A stretch of 64,000 bases of DNA from JACPNO01 sp963825405. GTDB taxonomy: Bacteria > Acidobacteriota > Terriglobia > Bryobacterales > Bryobacteraceae. The notes under the pieces were generated by a model. The model saw nothing but the letters and a program-made list of their open reading frames with translations. It searched no databases and was not told the origin of the DNA. Below, piece after piece: positions 55,529 through 63,975 of this stretch. The stretch lies in NCBI GenBank assembly GCA_963825405.1, contig CAWGTB010000005.1, forward strand, positions 1 through 64,000, read 5' to 3'. The position numbers and the translations under genes are program-made. The first letter of the stretch is position 1, and every line of letters starts with the position of its first letter.

Positions 55529-56356
55529 ATGCGTATAGACGCGCACCAGCATTTCTGGGAACTCGAGCGGTTTCAATACGCGTGGATGCCCCCTGCGCCA
55601 TCGCCGCTGCACCGCAATTTCCTGCCGCGGCAGCTTGAGCCGATTCTGACGCGCAATCGATTCGATGGTTCGGTGGTGGTGCAGGCGCATACTGACATCG
55701 CCGAAACAGACTGGCTGCTCGAACTGGCCGATGCGCACGCTTTCATTCGCGGCGTGGTGGGCTGGGTCGATTTGACGGATCCGCGTTTAGGCGCTGAGCT
55801 CGACCGTCTGCAGCGTCATCCCAAATTCAAGGGCGTCAGGCATCCGGTCCACGATGAGCCGGACCTGAACTGGCTGATGCGGGAGGAAGTGCAGCGCGGC
55901 CTCAACGAACTTGCCCGACGCGATCTGCCCTATGACCTGCTGCTGCGCCCGCCGCACTTGCCGTTGGTGCCGCGCATCGCCGAGCGAGTTCCCGGGCTGC
56001 GCATGGTGATCGACCACATCGCCAAACCGCTCATTGCCGCGCAGCAGCTTGATGGCTGGGCGCAGGATATGGAGGCCGCCGCGCGCATCCCGCAGATTTG
56101 GTGCAAACTTTCCGGGATGATTACCGAGGATGATCCGCGCCAGATAAAAGCCGAACGCCTGCGGCCTTACGTCGCGCACGTGATGAGCTGCTTCGGTCCG
56201 GAGCGCCTGATGTTCGGCAGCGACTGGCCGGTTTGCCTGAACGCCGGAAGCTGGAAAGAAGTGCTGGCGATGTTCACGCAGGCGGTGGGACCGCAGCAGT
56301 TGGAAATCCGCGAGAAATTGCTGGGCGGCTCAGCAATGGAGTTTTACTCCTTGTAA
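55529..56356 (+). CDS. Amidohydrolase-2 family protein, L-fuconolactonase-like
   Basis: This 275 aa protein starts MRIDAHQHFWELERF with the metal-binding HxH (His6, His8), has LRMVIDHIAKP in the middle and LMFGSDWPVCL with the metal Asp near the end. The WELERFQYAWMPP start fits sugar-lactone hydrolases. It probably opens a sugar lactone such as fuconolactone. It overlaps the convergent DUF1080 gene by 13 bp. Confidence 0.8.
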   Translation: MRIDAHQHFWELERFQYAWMPPAPSPLHRNFLPRQLEPILTRNRFDGSVVVQAHTDIAETDWLLELADAHAFIRGVVGWVDLTDPRLGAELDRLQRHPKFKGVRHPVHDEPDLNWLMREEVQRGLNELARRDLPYDLLLRPPHLPLVPRIAERVPGLRMVIDHIAKPLIAAQQLDGWAQDMEAAARIPQIWCKLSGMITEDDPRQIKAERLRPYVAHVMSCFGPERLMFGSDWPVCLNAGSWKEVLAMFTQAVGPQQLEIREKLLGGSAMEFYSL

Positions 56357-56982
56357 CTCACTTCCTTGAAATACACGGTGGATTTCACGTCGTGGTTCTG
56401 CAAACCCATGTAACCCACATCGGGCCGCGGGCCACGCACGGGCTCGTACCACGCCTTGCGCTCCGGCACGGCCTGGTTGCCGTCGAACTCGTTCACTACT
56501 TCGCCATTCAATTTCACGATGGTTTTCTGCCCGCGCAGCAAAATTTCCATCGTGTTCCATTCACCGGTCGGCTTCTGCGTGCGCTTGGAAACTTTGCTCA
56601 GCGAATAGAGCGACCCCGTGCAGTGCCATTCGTCACCGGCGGCGTCGATCTGCACTTCGTAGCCGTTATGAACTGCGTACCAGGCGTCGTGAGGCTTCTC
56701 AGGAAAACGAATGTACACGCCGGAATTCGAGCTGGGCGAGGTGGTCTTGAATACCACCCGCAGCGTGGCGTTGCCGAACTGGCGGCGCGTGTACCAGAGC
56801 AGGCCCATGCCGCCTTCGGTCTTCATGAGGCCGTCCTCAACGACGAAGCGGCCGGGGCCAACCATTTCCCAGCCATCCAGATTCTTGCCGTTGAAGATCG
56901 GCGTCCAATCGGCGGCACACGCGGCGCCGCAGCACAACAGAATGGCCAGGAAGGTTTTCATAGACTTTAATATCTTACTCAC
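56344..56982 (-). CDS. DUF1080 (3-keto-disaccharide hydrolase domain) protein, secreted
   Basis: GTG 56982 overlaps the permease stop (GTGA), which suggests coupled translation; ATG 56961 begins a clean signal peptide (FLAILLCCGAACA). The mature domain has IFNGKNLDGWEMVG, NSGVYIRFPE, YEVQID and the end VGYMGLQNHD, the concanavalin-like DUF1080 fold. Such proteins act on or bind sugars outside the cytoplasm; they are very common in acidobacteria. Confidence 0.85.
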   Translation of the reverse strand: MSKILKSMKTFLAILLCCGAACAADWTPIFNGKNLDGWEMVGPGRFVVEDGLMKTEGGMGLLWYTRRQFGNATLRVVFKTTSPSSNSGVYIRFPEKPHDAWYAVHNGYEVQIDAAGDEWHCTGSLYSLSKVSKRTQKPTGEWNTMEILLRGQKTIVKLNGEVVNEFDGNQAVPERKAWYEPVRGPRPDVGYMGLQNHDVKSTVYFKEVSYKE

Positions 56983-58325
56983 TCCGAGCCCGCCTCAGAG
57001 AACGCAATGCGGCGGCGGAATCCGTTGGTCTTGTAGGCGCCGTACAACAAGCCCACTGCGAGCCAGACGCCTCCAGCCATCAACACCGGCGGACGCAAGC
57101 TGGCAAAGATGGCCAGGCAAATCAAAAACCCCAGCACGGGCAGCGCGCAATCCAACCAGTTTCTCGGGCTTTGGCGATAGGCGTAAACAAACGCCGCCGC
57201 GTTTACTCCCATGAACGCGATGAAGGCGCCAAAGTTGATAAGCTCCGCGCCCAGTTGATAGCTGATCAGGAAGCCGCCAACCAAAATCAGCGCGCCAGTG
57301 AACAGCACGTTGTTGCGCGGAATGCCGCGGCGCGGATCGATCACGCCGAAAAAGCCTTTAGGAATGGCGTCGTCGCGCCCCATTCCATACAGCAGGCGGG
57401 AGGCGGAAAGCTGCGCACCCATGCCCGATCCGATCGACGCCACCAGCAGTGTGAAGTTCACCAGGTGAAACATCACCTGCCCTCCGGCGCGGCCGGCCAC
57501 GTAGGAAAAAGCGGTGTCGACGTCGGGATATTTTTGATAATCCGGCCACACCAGTTGTCCCGCGTAAACCTGCGCGGTCGCGAGAATCCCCGTGATGAGG
57601 CAAGTGAGAACCGTGGCTAACAAAATGTTGCGGCGCGGATTGTGGGTTTCCTCGGAGAGTGTCGAAATTCCGTCAAAGCCGATGTAGGTGAGCACGGCGA
57701 TCGAAGTCCCCGTCGCCACCGCGCGCATGGAAAAAGTTTGCGGGTCGAAGAACGGCTTAGTCCAGAATCCGGGCGGGATTTCAGGAATTTTCCCGATGTA
57801 GCGCGCCACCGAAATGAAAAAAGCCGCAATCACCACGCCCATCGCCAGGACCAGTATCTGCGTGGTGCGCGCGCTGGTTCGAATGCCATTCAGATTCATG
57901 CCGGTGAATAGCAGCGCGAAGAAAATCGCCCACGCGCCATACGGAATTTGCGGCGCCATGTTGCCCGCGGCCTTGGCGCACCAGATGGTGCAGATCACCG
58001 GGTTCACCAGATAGTTCAAGCACATGCTCCAGCCGGCGATGAAGCCCGGAGCCGGATGAATCTCGCCCGTCACATAGGTGTAAACCGACCCCGCGCTCGG
58101 GTAGACACGCGCCATGCGGCCGTAGCTCAGCGCCGTGAGCAGCATCGCGCACATTGCCACTAATACAGTGGTGACGACGTGCCCTTTGGCTTCCTGGCTC
58201 ACCACGCCGAACAGCGGCATGGGCGCCGTGGGCTGGATCAGAACAATTCCGTAGAACACCAGCGCCCACAGACCCAACTCGCGCCGCAGCCGTGGGCGTG
58301 TTTCAGGGACCGGGGGGCTCGACAT
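56979..58325 (-). CDS. APC-superfamily amino acid permease
   Basis: ATG 58325 (MSSPPVPETRPRLRRELG) gives 448 aa and about twelve membrane helices. GLWALVFYGIVLIQPTAPMP, TALSYGRMARVYPSAGSVYT and GFDGISTLSEETHNPRRN are the classical APC motifs (helix 1, the YP-SAG loop, helix 6). It imports amino acids by proton or sodium coupling; the substrate is unknown. The frame upstream of 58325 is antisense noise. Confidence 0.9.
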   Translation of the reverse strand: MSSPPVPETRPRLRRELGLWALVFYGIVLIQPTAPMPLFGVVSQEAKGHVVTTVLVAMCAMLLTALSYGRMARVYPSAGSVYTYVTGEIHPAPGFIAGWSMCLNYLVNPVICTIWCAKAAGNMAPQIPYGAWAIFFALLFTGMNLNGIRTSARTTQILVLAMGVVIAAFFISVARYIGKIPEIPPGFWTKPFFDPQTFSMRAVATGTSIAVLTYIGFDGISTLSEETHNPRRNILLATVLTCLITGILATAQVYAGQLVWPDYQKYPDVDTAFSYVAGRAGGQVMFHLVNFTLLVASIGSGMGAQLSASRLLYGMGRDDAIPKGFFGVIDPRRGIPRNNVLFTGALILVGGFLISYQLGAELINFGAFIAFMGVNAAAFVYAYRQSPRNWLDCALPVLGFLICLAIFASLRPPVLMAGGVWLAVGLLYGAYKTNGFRRRIAFSEAGSE

Positions 58326-58361
58326 GAACCAGATGATTGTGACACAACTGAAAGTGACATC

Positions 58362-59453
58362 GTGCCGGGAATCTTTGCCAAACTGCGCGCGGCGTTGCGG
58401 CGCCGCTTGCGCGTTCGCATCACGCGCGGAGGCCTGCTGTTTTCTCTCGCTGTGATTCTGGTTGGTGTGGCCGCCGGAGTGTCCGCCAACAATTTGCTGT
58501 TTCTCCTGCTCGCGGCCATGTTTTCGACGCTGCTGGTTTCCGGTTTCATCAACCGCTTGTGCCTGGCCGGCCTCGAAATGGAACTGGCCTTGCCCGAGCA
58601 TATGTGCGCCGGGCACGCCGTGATGGCGCGGCTTTCCGTGCGCAATCTTAAAAGCTGGATGCCGTCTTTTTCGATTCGGGTCACTGGCGTGGAAGAGCCG
58701 GGCGGCACACCGGGCATCCTCACCATGCCGCTGTATTTTCCGGTTATTCCTGGCGGCGCGCTGCTGGGCGAGATGGTGGAGGTGCGGTTTCCGCGGCGCG
58801 GCGCGTATCGTCAAAACACCTTCGCCTTTTCCACGCGCTTCCCTTTTGGTTTTCTGGATAAGACCGCGCGCGTCACCCTGCGCCATGAAGTGCTGGTCTA
58901 CCCGTCGATCGATCCGCAGCCCGGTTTCGAGGATCTGTTATTCACCATCACCGGCGAAATCGAAGCGCACCTGCTGGGACTGGGAAGGGATTTCTATCGC
59001 ATCCGGCCCTACGGCGCATTTGAGAGCGCGCGCCATTTGGACTGGAAAGCCTCGGCGCACACCGGCGATTTACAGATACGCGAGTTCGCCCGCGACCAGG
59101 AGCGCGCCGTCGAGATTTTTCTGGACCGAGATGTCGCGCCCGATCAGCAGGCCTGGTTCGAGCAGGCGGTCGAATGTTGCGCCTACCTGGCCTGGAGCCT
59201 TTCGCAGCAGGGCACAGGAATTCGTTTCCGCTCGCAGCTCTTCGACATCCGCGTGCCGGAGGAAGGCGACATCTACACGATTCTGAAATATCTGGCGCGC
59301 GTGTATCCCCAACCCGGCAAAATGCTGGAGGCGCCGCCCGATGACTCGCATTTTCAGATCGTGCTGACCGCCAAGCCACAACGCTTCGAGGAGTTGGGCT
59401 GGGTAGTGGCACACAGCGTCGGCCCGGGAGATTTGCCCGGGCGTGCGGGATAA
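58362..59453 (+). CDS. DUF58-domain membrane protein
   Basis: GTG 58362 starts a 363 aa protein with two close helices (GLLFSLAVILVGVAAGVSA and LLFLLLAAMFSTLLVSGF), then an extracellular-type beta domain. The DUF58 segment has RIRPYGAFESARHLDWKAS and EIFLDRDV, as in the family that usually accompanies a MoxR ATPase. No moxR gene is seen here. It diverges from the permease with 36 bp between starts, so promoters must overlap. Confidence 0.8.
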   Translation: MPGIFAKLRAALRRRLRVRITRGGLLFSLAVILVGVAAGVSANNLLFLLLAAMFSTLLVSGFINRLCLAGLEMELALPEHMCAGHAVMARLSVRNLKSWMPSFSIRVTGVEEPGGTPGILTMPLYFPVIPGGALLGEMVEVRFPRRGAYRQNTFAFSTRFPFGFLDKTARVTLRHEVLVYPSIDPQPGFEDLLFTITGEIEAHLLGLGRDFYRIRPYGAFESARHLDWKASAHTGDLQIREFARDQERAVEIFLDRDVAPDQQAWFEQAVECCAYLAWSLSQQGTGIRFRSQLFDIRVPEEGDIYTILKYLARVYPQPGKMLEAPPDDSHFQIVLTAKPQRFEELGWVVAHSVGPGDLPGRAG

Positions 59454-59460
59454 CAAAATC

Positions 59461-59604
59461 ATGAGTGTCCGAAAGCTTGGCAAGAAAGACATGCGAGTGC
59501 TCAAGGGAATCTTTCGTTCGCCGAACAGCCGGCCTGTGACCGTGGAAGAAATGAATCAGGCGATTGCTGCCGGCGCCGCTAGGTCGTGCCGTAGCGGTTC
59601 GTAA
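59461..59604 (+). CDS. 47-residue AbrB/MazE tail-like ORF
   Basis: ATG 59461 reads MSVRKLGKKDMRVLKGIFRS then PVTVEEMNQAIAAGAA. The VTVEEMNQAIAAGAA end resembles the C-terminal tail of AbrB-type antitoxins, but their DNA-binding front is missing. Its last eight codons lie in the neighbouring AT-richer gene's sequence, so the original end may have been replaced there. No toxin gene is adjacent. Confidence 0.5.
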   Translation: MSVRKLGKKDMRVLKGIFRSPNSRPVTVEEMNQAIAAGAARSCRSGS

Positions 59605-60121
59605 TAATACGAGGCCCTAGGATGGTGAGATCCTCCATTATCGCCGGAGCTTGGCTCGTCTCTGGAAAACCTACCTCGACGTATTCGTCGTGGCTAATAT
59701 AGGCGAAGTATCTTCCGTCCGCGGGCATGAGATAGGCATCCCACTCATAGAGGAAGGGAAGGACAGCCATCCCAATGCATTCCGCTTCTTCCATCCGCGT
59801 AAACAAATGCCCGGGCCGCTCCAAGACATCAGATGTCTCACCGAGACCCAACCTCAACAAGCTTATATGGCGGAGACCGGTAGCATCAAGAAATTCCTCG
59901 CCGATGCCCGTCGAATGAATCCAGAGCATCATCTCCAAGGGAAATGTTTCTCGAAGCACTCGACACATGAACTTCGCCATCATCGGAATCCTGTGGGCAA
60001 CTGGAAAGTCCATACGCACGCGAGAATTACTCGATTCGTAATAAGGAAAGAGGTCCCTATAAAACGCAAGCCCGCGCTCAATACACCATTTGTGGATTTC
60101 AGAACGATCTAGCGTCACCAT
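59579..60121 (-). CDS. Hypothetical protein, 180 aa, AT-richer than neighbours
   Basis: A complete frame (MVTLDRSEIHKWCIERGLAF and on) rich in aromatic and Met residues, with no signal peptide. Segments such as AYISHDEYVEVGFPETSQAP look like a small globular alpha/beta protein. Codon use and visible base composition are more AT-rich than in surrounding genes, and both its ends cut into neighbours' tails, as expected for an insertion. I do not recognise the family; an immunity or effector protein is possible. Confidence 0.6.
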   Translation of the reverse strand: MVTLDRSEIHKWCIERGLAFYRDLFPYYESSNSRVRMDFPVAHRIPMMAKFMCRVLRETFPLEMMLWIHSTGIGEEFLDATGLRHISLLRLGLGETSDVLERPGHLFTRMEEAECIGMAVLPFLYEWDAYLMPADGRYFAYISHDEYVEVGFPETSQAPAIMEDLTILGPRIITNRYGTT

Positions 60122-61347
60122 CTGCGCACGTTATTTCCCCGCCACCCGACAATCGAAATCTGCTCCACCATCGGATACGTCCCTGACGCCGCGCGCGTGC
60201 GCTCCACCGGCGGTAGCGGCGAGACCGTAGTCCTTGTTGGCGGTGCGCTTTCAAAATATTGCCCGTAAACGCCGTTCATCTTGGTGAACTCATCCAGCGT
60301 GTCCAGATAGACGTTGCTGGCCACAACGTTCGAAAAATCCAGGCCCGCTTCCTCCAGACCATCAAGTAGATTGCGCATCGTCTGCCGCACTTGCGTTTCA
60401 ACATCCGCGGAGTAGATGCCGGCGTGTGGCCCGGGAATGAACGCCGATTTCGCTGAGCAAAAATACGTGTCGTCCGCCCACACGCAGGGGCTGGCCGTCG
60501 GACTTGGTGGCATGTTCTTCGGACGCACGGCGCGCCGCTTGGAGAGATCGGCTATAGCCACACCCGTGAATTCAATATTCGCTCCCAGCGGCAATGACGC
60601 CACCTGAATGGTGGCGCGCGCCGGCGTGTTGCCGAATTCGAAATGCTTGGCGTAGACCTGATTCATCACGTCCGTAGGCATGTTCTTAGTCAGATACGGA
60701 TTGACGAAAACCACGTTGGCGAAATCCATTCCCGCCGCCTTCAGCACCAGGCGGAATCGGTCCAGCGCCATTTGCACTTGCGCGGCCGGTTCGTCGGGAA
60801 TCTTGCCGGACTCGCGTCGCGCCCCAGAGATCCTGAAATATAGAGGCGATTGCCGGCCAGTATGCCGGGCGAAACGCCCGGCCGCTCCGCGACACCCGGC
60901 CGGCATAATGACCTTCCTGCGCGCCAGGTCACGAAACACCACGGCGTTGATTTCGACCGGCGTGTCCGTGGGCATGTGATTTACGCCCAGCGTCGCCCGC
61001 GCCGGCGGATTGTGTGGAAAATATTGCCCCATCACGCTATTCACGGCCGTGTAATTGGCCGTGTCGGCCAGGTAAATCTGCATGTAGACCACATGCTCCA
61101 TCGTCAGCCCGGCAGCCTCGACGATCGCCTTGACGTTGTCCAGCGTCTGCCGCGCTGCCATTTCGAAACTCGCCGGCGGCTGGCCGTCCTGCGCCCGCGC
61201 CCCCTGTCCGGATACGTACAGGAAATCGCCCGCCATGATGCCGGGGCTGTACGGCCCGATGGGCTTGGGGCCGTTGGCGGCCACAATGACGCGCTTCTGA
61301 GCCCCTAAGCTAATCGCCAATGCCAACAACAGCCATGCCAGTCTCAT
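60115..61347 (-). CDS. Secreted protein with three RidA domains
   Basis: A signal peptide (AWLLLALAISLGAQ) is followed by three Rid-type repeats. The first, about residues 18-140, has GPYSPGIMAGDFLYVSGQGA and ARATLGVNHMPTDTPVEINA. The second, about 145-265, is disturbed by an extra G near 60896 and a lost base near 60815, but reads PGVSPGILAGNRLYISGSLG in the other frame and then ARATIQVASLPLGANIEF. The third, about 270-390, has SDFSNVVASNVYLDTLDEFT-like residues. RidA clears reactive enamines from threonine dehydratase; the role of an exported triple form is unknown. Confidence 0.8.
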   Translation of the reverse strand: MRLAWLLLALAISLGAQKRVIVAANGPKPIGPYSPGIMAGDFLYVSGQGARAQDGQPPASFEMAARQTLDNVKAIVEAAGLTMEHVVYMQIYLADTANYTAVNSVMGQYFPHNPPARATLGVNHMPTDTPVEINAVVFRDLARRKVIMPAGCRGAAGRFARHTGRQSPLYFRISGARRESGKIPDEPAAQVQMALDRFRLVLKAAGMDFANVVFVNPYLTKNMPTDVMNQVYAKHFEFGNTPARATIQVASLPLGANIEFTGVAIADLSKRRAVRPKNMPPSPTASPCVWADDTYFCSAKSAFIPGPHAGIYSADVETQVRQTMRNLLDGLEEAGLDFSNVVASNVYLDTLDEFTKMNGVYGQYFESAPPTRTTVSPLPPVERTRAASGTYPMVEQISIVGWRGNNVRRW

Positions 61348-61426
61348 TAAGTCCCCCCCCGCGATTTGCTAGCGTACCGCTCAATCACGCAATGCCAACA
61401 TTACAAAAATTTATATAAAACCCCTC

Positions 61427-61455
61427 TTGCATTTCAAATTCTTTCAGGCTAAACT
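61427..61455 (+). promoter_or_regulatory. Promoter of the ilv operon
   Basis: TTGCAT (61427-61432) and TAAACT (61450-61455) with an exact 17 bp spacer, in the AT-rich stretch after the RidA gene. Transcription would start near 61461-61463, only a few bases before the leader ATG at 61467. Confidence 0.65.
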
Positions 61456-61466
61456 TTCTCTCAGTG

Positions 61467-61574
61467 ATGTTGTCAGGAACCTCAGTTCGTTTGCAGTCCA
61501 TCGTCTCCGGGTCCCTCGTTCGAGTCGGAATCGTCATTCTTATTATTTTGGTCATCGTAACCGGCCCCGCTTGA
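61467..61574 (+). CDS. ilv leader peptide, 35 aa, Ile/Val/Leu-rich
   Basis: ATG 61467 opens a frame starting MLSGTSVRLQSIVSGSLVRVG and continuing into IVILIILVIV, ten branched-chain residues in a row, before TGPA and a TGA at 61574. By family knowledge, ilv leader peptides of this kind stall the ribosome when charged tRNA for isoleucine, leucine or valine is scarce. It precedes the terminator and ilvB. Confidence 0.85.
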   Translation: MLSGTSVRLQSIVSGSLVRVGIVILIILVIVTGPA

Positions 61575-61638
61575 GGCTGATCGGAAAGTTTCCGAAGGCC
61601 ATCGGCGGGGAGAAGGAAACCGGCTGATGGCCTTTTTT
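61564..61638 (+). promoter_or_regulatory. ilv transcription attenuator
   Basis: The terminator is GGCCATC (61597-61603) with GATGGCC (61626-61632) and a run of six T. Its 5' arm overlaps GCGGGG (61605-61610), which can instead pair with CCCCGC (61565-61570) at the end of the leader ORF. A perfect TCGGAAA/TTTCCGA hairpin lies between. A ribosome stalled on the Ile/Val/Leu run leaves CCCCGC free to form the antiterminator; one that reaches the stop codon covers it and the terminator forms. Confidence 0.85.
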
Positions 61639-61672
61639 GTTATGGGATGGTTTTTTTCGAGGTAAAACGAGC

Positions 61673-63397
61673 ATGTCGAATTTAATGAGCGGCGCGAAAA
61701 TGCTGTTGGAATGTCTGGCCAAGGAGGGCGTGGATTGCTTCTTCGGCTATCCCGGCGGCGTCACCCTGCCGTTGTATGACGCGATTTACGATCACCCCAT
61801 CCGCCACATTCTGGTGCGCCACGAAGAGAATGCCTGCTTCGCGGCCGAAGGCTACGCGCGCGCCACGGGCAAAGTAGGCGTGTGCTGCGCGACATCCGGA
61901 CCGGGCGCGACTAACCTGGTGACGGGTCTGGTGGACGCCATGATGGATTCGATTCCCATCGTCGCCATCACCGGGCAAGTGCCCACCAAGCTCATCGGCA
62001 GCGACGCCTTTCAGGAAGCCGACACGTTCGGCATCACGCGCTCCTGCACCAAGCACAATTTCATGGTGCAGAAATTGGACGAGCTGCAGCAGATCGTTCA
62101 CGAAGCGTTCTACATCGCCGCCAGCGGCCGTCCCGGCCCGGTGCTGGTGGATATTCCCAAAGATGTTTTTCTGGCCCAGGGTCACTACGCGCCCGTGAAT
62201 ACCATTCATCTGCCGGGCTACAAGGTGTTCACCGAAGGGCACGCGGGGCAAATTCGCCGCGCTGCGCAAATGATTTGGGATGCGGAGCGGCCTTGGGTTT
62301 ACGCCGGCGGCGGCATCATCTCGGCGGGCGCATCCGATGAATTGCGGCAGTTCGTCGAGATGGTCGACATGCCGGCAGTGTGCACGCTGATGGGCCTGGG
62401 CGCGATCGGCAGCGATCATCCGAATTTCGTCAGCATGCCGGGCATGCATGGCAGCTATGCCGCCAACATGGGCATGTCCAACTGCGACGTGATGATCGCG
62501 CTCGGCGTGCGTTTCGACGATCGCGTTACCGGGCGCCTTGCCGCCTTCGCGCCCAACGCCAAAGTAATCCACGTGGACATCGACCCTGCCGAAATCGGCA
62601 AGAACCGCGCGCCTGATCTGCCCATCGTGGGCGACGTCAAGCGCGTGCTGCAGAAGATGCTGCGCAACATGGAAGAGCTGAAAGCCGGAAATGCCGAAAA
62701 GAATGCTCCGGCGCGCCGCGGATGGTGGAAGCAGGTGCGCGCCTGGAAAGAAGAACATCCGCTAGCCCGGCCGACGTCCGACACCGAGATCAAGCCGCAA
62801 CACCTGATGTCTGAGATCGACCGTCTTTCCGGTGGACAGGCCATCGTCACCTCCGACGTCGGCCAGCATCAGATGTGGGGCGCGCAGTTGATTCGCTTCA
62901 ACGAGCCGCGCCTGTGGATCAATTCCGGCGGCCTGGGCGCCATGGGATTCGGCCTGCCGTCGGCGATCGGTGCGCAGTTCGCCCGTCCCGACAAATTGGT
63001 CTTCACCATCGTGGGCGATGGCGGATTCCAGATGTCGATTCCGGAGCTGGCGACCGTCGCCTCCTACGGATTGCCCATCAAAATCATCGTGATGAACAAC
63101 GGCTATCTGGGCATGATCCGCCAGTGGCAGGAGCTGTTCTACAACAACCGTCTGTGCTCGGCGCAGCTCGATTGTTTCCCGGATGCCGAAAAACTCGCCG
63201 GCGCTTACGGATTCAAAGGACGCACCATCGAAAAGCCGCAGGAGCTGGCCAGCGCGCTCGAAGAAGCCGTCCGCGAGCCCGGGCCGTATTTGCTCAACGT
63301 GCGCGTGTCGCCCAACGAGAACGTGTACCCGATGATCCCGGCCGGATGCGCGGTCAACGAAATGGTGCTCGGGCCGCCTGAGCCGGTGGGCGCTTAG
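61673..63397 (+). CDS. ilvB: Acetolactate synthase large subunit
   Basis: ATG 61673 gives 574 aa. The N-terminal thiamine-diphosphate domain has the activating Glu in HEENACFAAEGYARATGKVG; the FAD/middle part has GRPGPVLVDIPKDV; the C-terminal domain has GDGGFQMSIPELATVASYGL and a metal-binding Asn-Asn in VMNNGYLGMI. It makes acetolactate for Val/Leu and acetohydroxybutyrate for Ile. Only 34 bp follow the attenuator, and it sits 23 bp before ilvN. Confidence 0.95.
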   Translation: MSNLMSGAKMLLECLAKEGVDCFFGYPGGVTLPLYDAIYDHPIRHILVRHEENACFAAEGYARATGKVGVCCATSGPGATNLVTGLVDAMMDSIPIVAITGQVPTKLIGSDAFQEADTFGITRSCTKHNFMVQKLDELQQIVHEAFYIAASGRPGPVLVDIPKDVFLAQGHYAPVNTIHLPGYKVFTEGHAGQIRRAAQMIWDAERPWVYAGGGIISAGASDELRQFVEMVDMPAVCTLMGLGAIGSDHPNFVSMPGMHGSYAANMGMSNCDVMIALGVRFDDRVTGRLAAFAPNAKVIHVDIDPAEIGKNRAPDLPIVGDVKRVLQKMLRNMEELKAGNAEKNAPARRGWWKQVRAWKEEHPLARPTSDTEIKPQHLMSEIDRLSGGQAIVTSDVGQHQMWGAQLIRFNEPRLWINSGGLGAMGFGLPSAIGAQFARPDKLVFTIVGDGGFQMSIPELATVASYGLPIKIIVMNNGYLGMIRQWQELFYNNRLCSAQLDCFPDAEKLAGAYGFKGRTIEKPQELASALEEAVREPGPYLLNVRVSPNENVYPMIPAGCAVNEMVLGPPEPVGA

Positions 63398-63420
63398 TAA
63401 TCAAGTAAAGGAACCTTTCC

Positions 63421-63975
63421 ATGCTGCAGGTAATTGCATTATTACTCGAGAACAAACCAGGGGCGCTGCTGCGGGTCACTGGACTGCTGAGCGCGCGCGG
63501 CTACAACATCGAGAGCCTCACCGTAGCCCGCACACCCGATCCGGAACTTTCGCGCATGACCATCGTGGTAGATGTCGACGCCACCCTGCGCGCGCAGGTG
63601 ATCAAGCAGATGAACAAGCTGATCAACGTACTGCAGGCGGTCGACTTGACCGACGTCCCGGCCGTGTGCCGCGATATGGTACTGGTGCGTGTGCGCACCG
63701 TGCAGGAATCGCGCGCCGCTGTGTTGAAAGAAGCGGAGATTTTTGGGGCACGGGTGATCTCTTCCGCCGTGGATGGTTTCGTGCTCGAAGCCAGCGGCGC
63801 GCCTGAGAAACTGGAAGAATTCATCCAAGTGATGCGCAGTTATGGCGAGAGCGATGTGACGCGGGCCGGTACGGTGGCCATGTCGCTCGACACCAAGAAG
63901 CTGCGCCTGCAACCGCCGGTCCCTACCCGCGCGGATGCCAAACTGGAACAGACGAACGGAGTTTTGAATGCCTAA
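63421..63975 (+). CDS. ilvN: Acetolactate synthase regulatory small subunit
   Basis: At 184 aa it has an N-terminal ACT domain (LLENKPGALLRVTGLLSARG, NIESLTVARTPD) that binds valine for feedback inhibition, and a C-terminal IlvN domain with SAVDGFVLEASG. The last residues overlap the ilvC start by 8 bp. It partners with ilvB directly upstream. Confidence 0.95.
   Translation: MLQVIALLLENKPGALLRVTGLLSARGYNIESLTVARTPDPELSRMTIVVDVDATLRAQVIKQMNKLINVLQAVDLTDVPAVCRDMVLVRVRTVQESRAAVLKEAEIFGARVISSAVDGFVLEASGAPEKLEEFIQVMRSYGESDVTRAGTVAMSLDTKKLRLQPPVPTRADAKLEQTNGVLNA

Noticed and set aside
58326..58886. Upstream extension of the permease frame
   Set aside because: The added 187 residues are His/Arg/Gln-rich with no signal or membrane character and lie antisense to the DUF58 gene.
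61682..62758. Minus-strand frame of 358 codons
   Set aside because: It is antisense to ilvB, which is certain.
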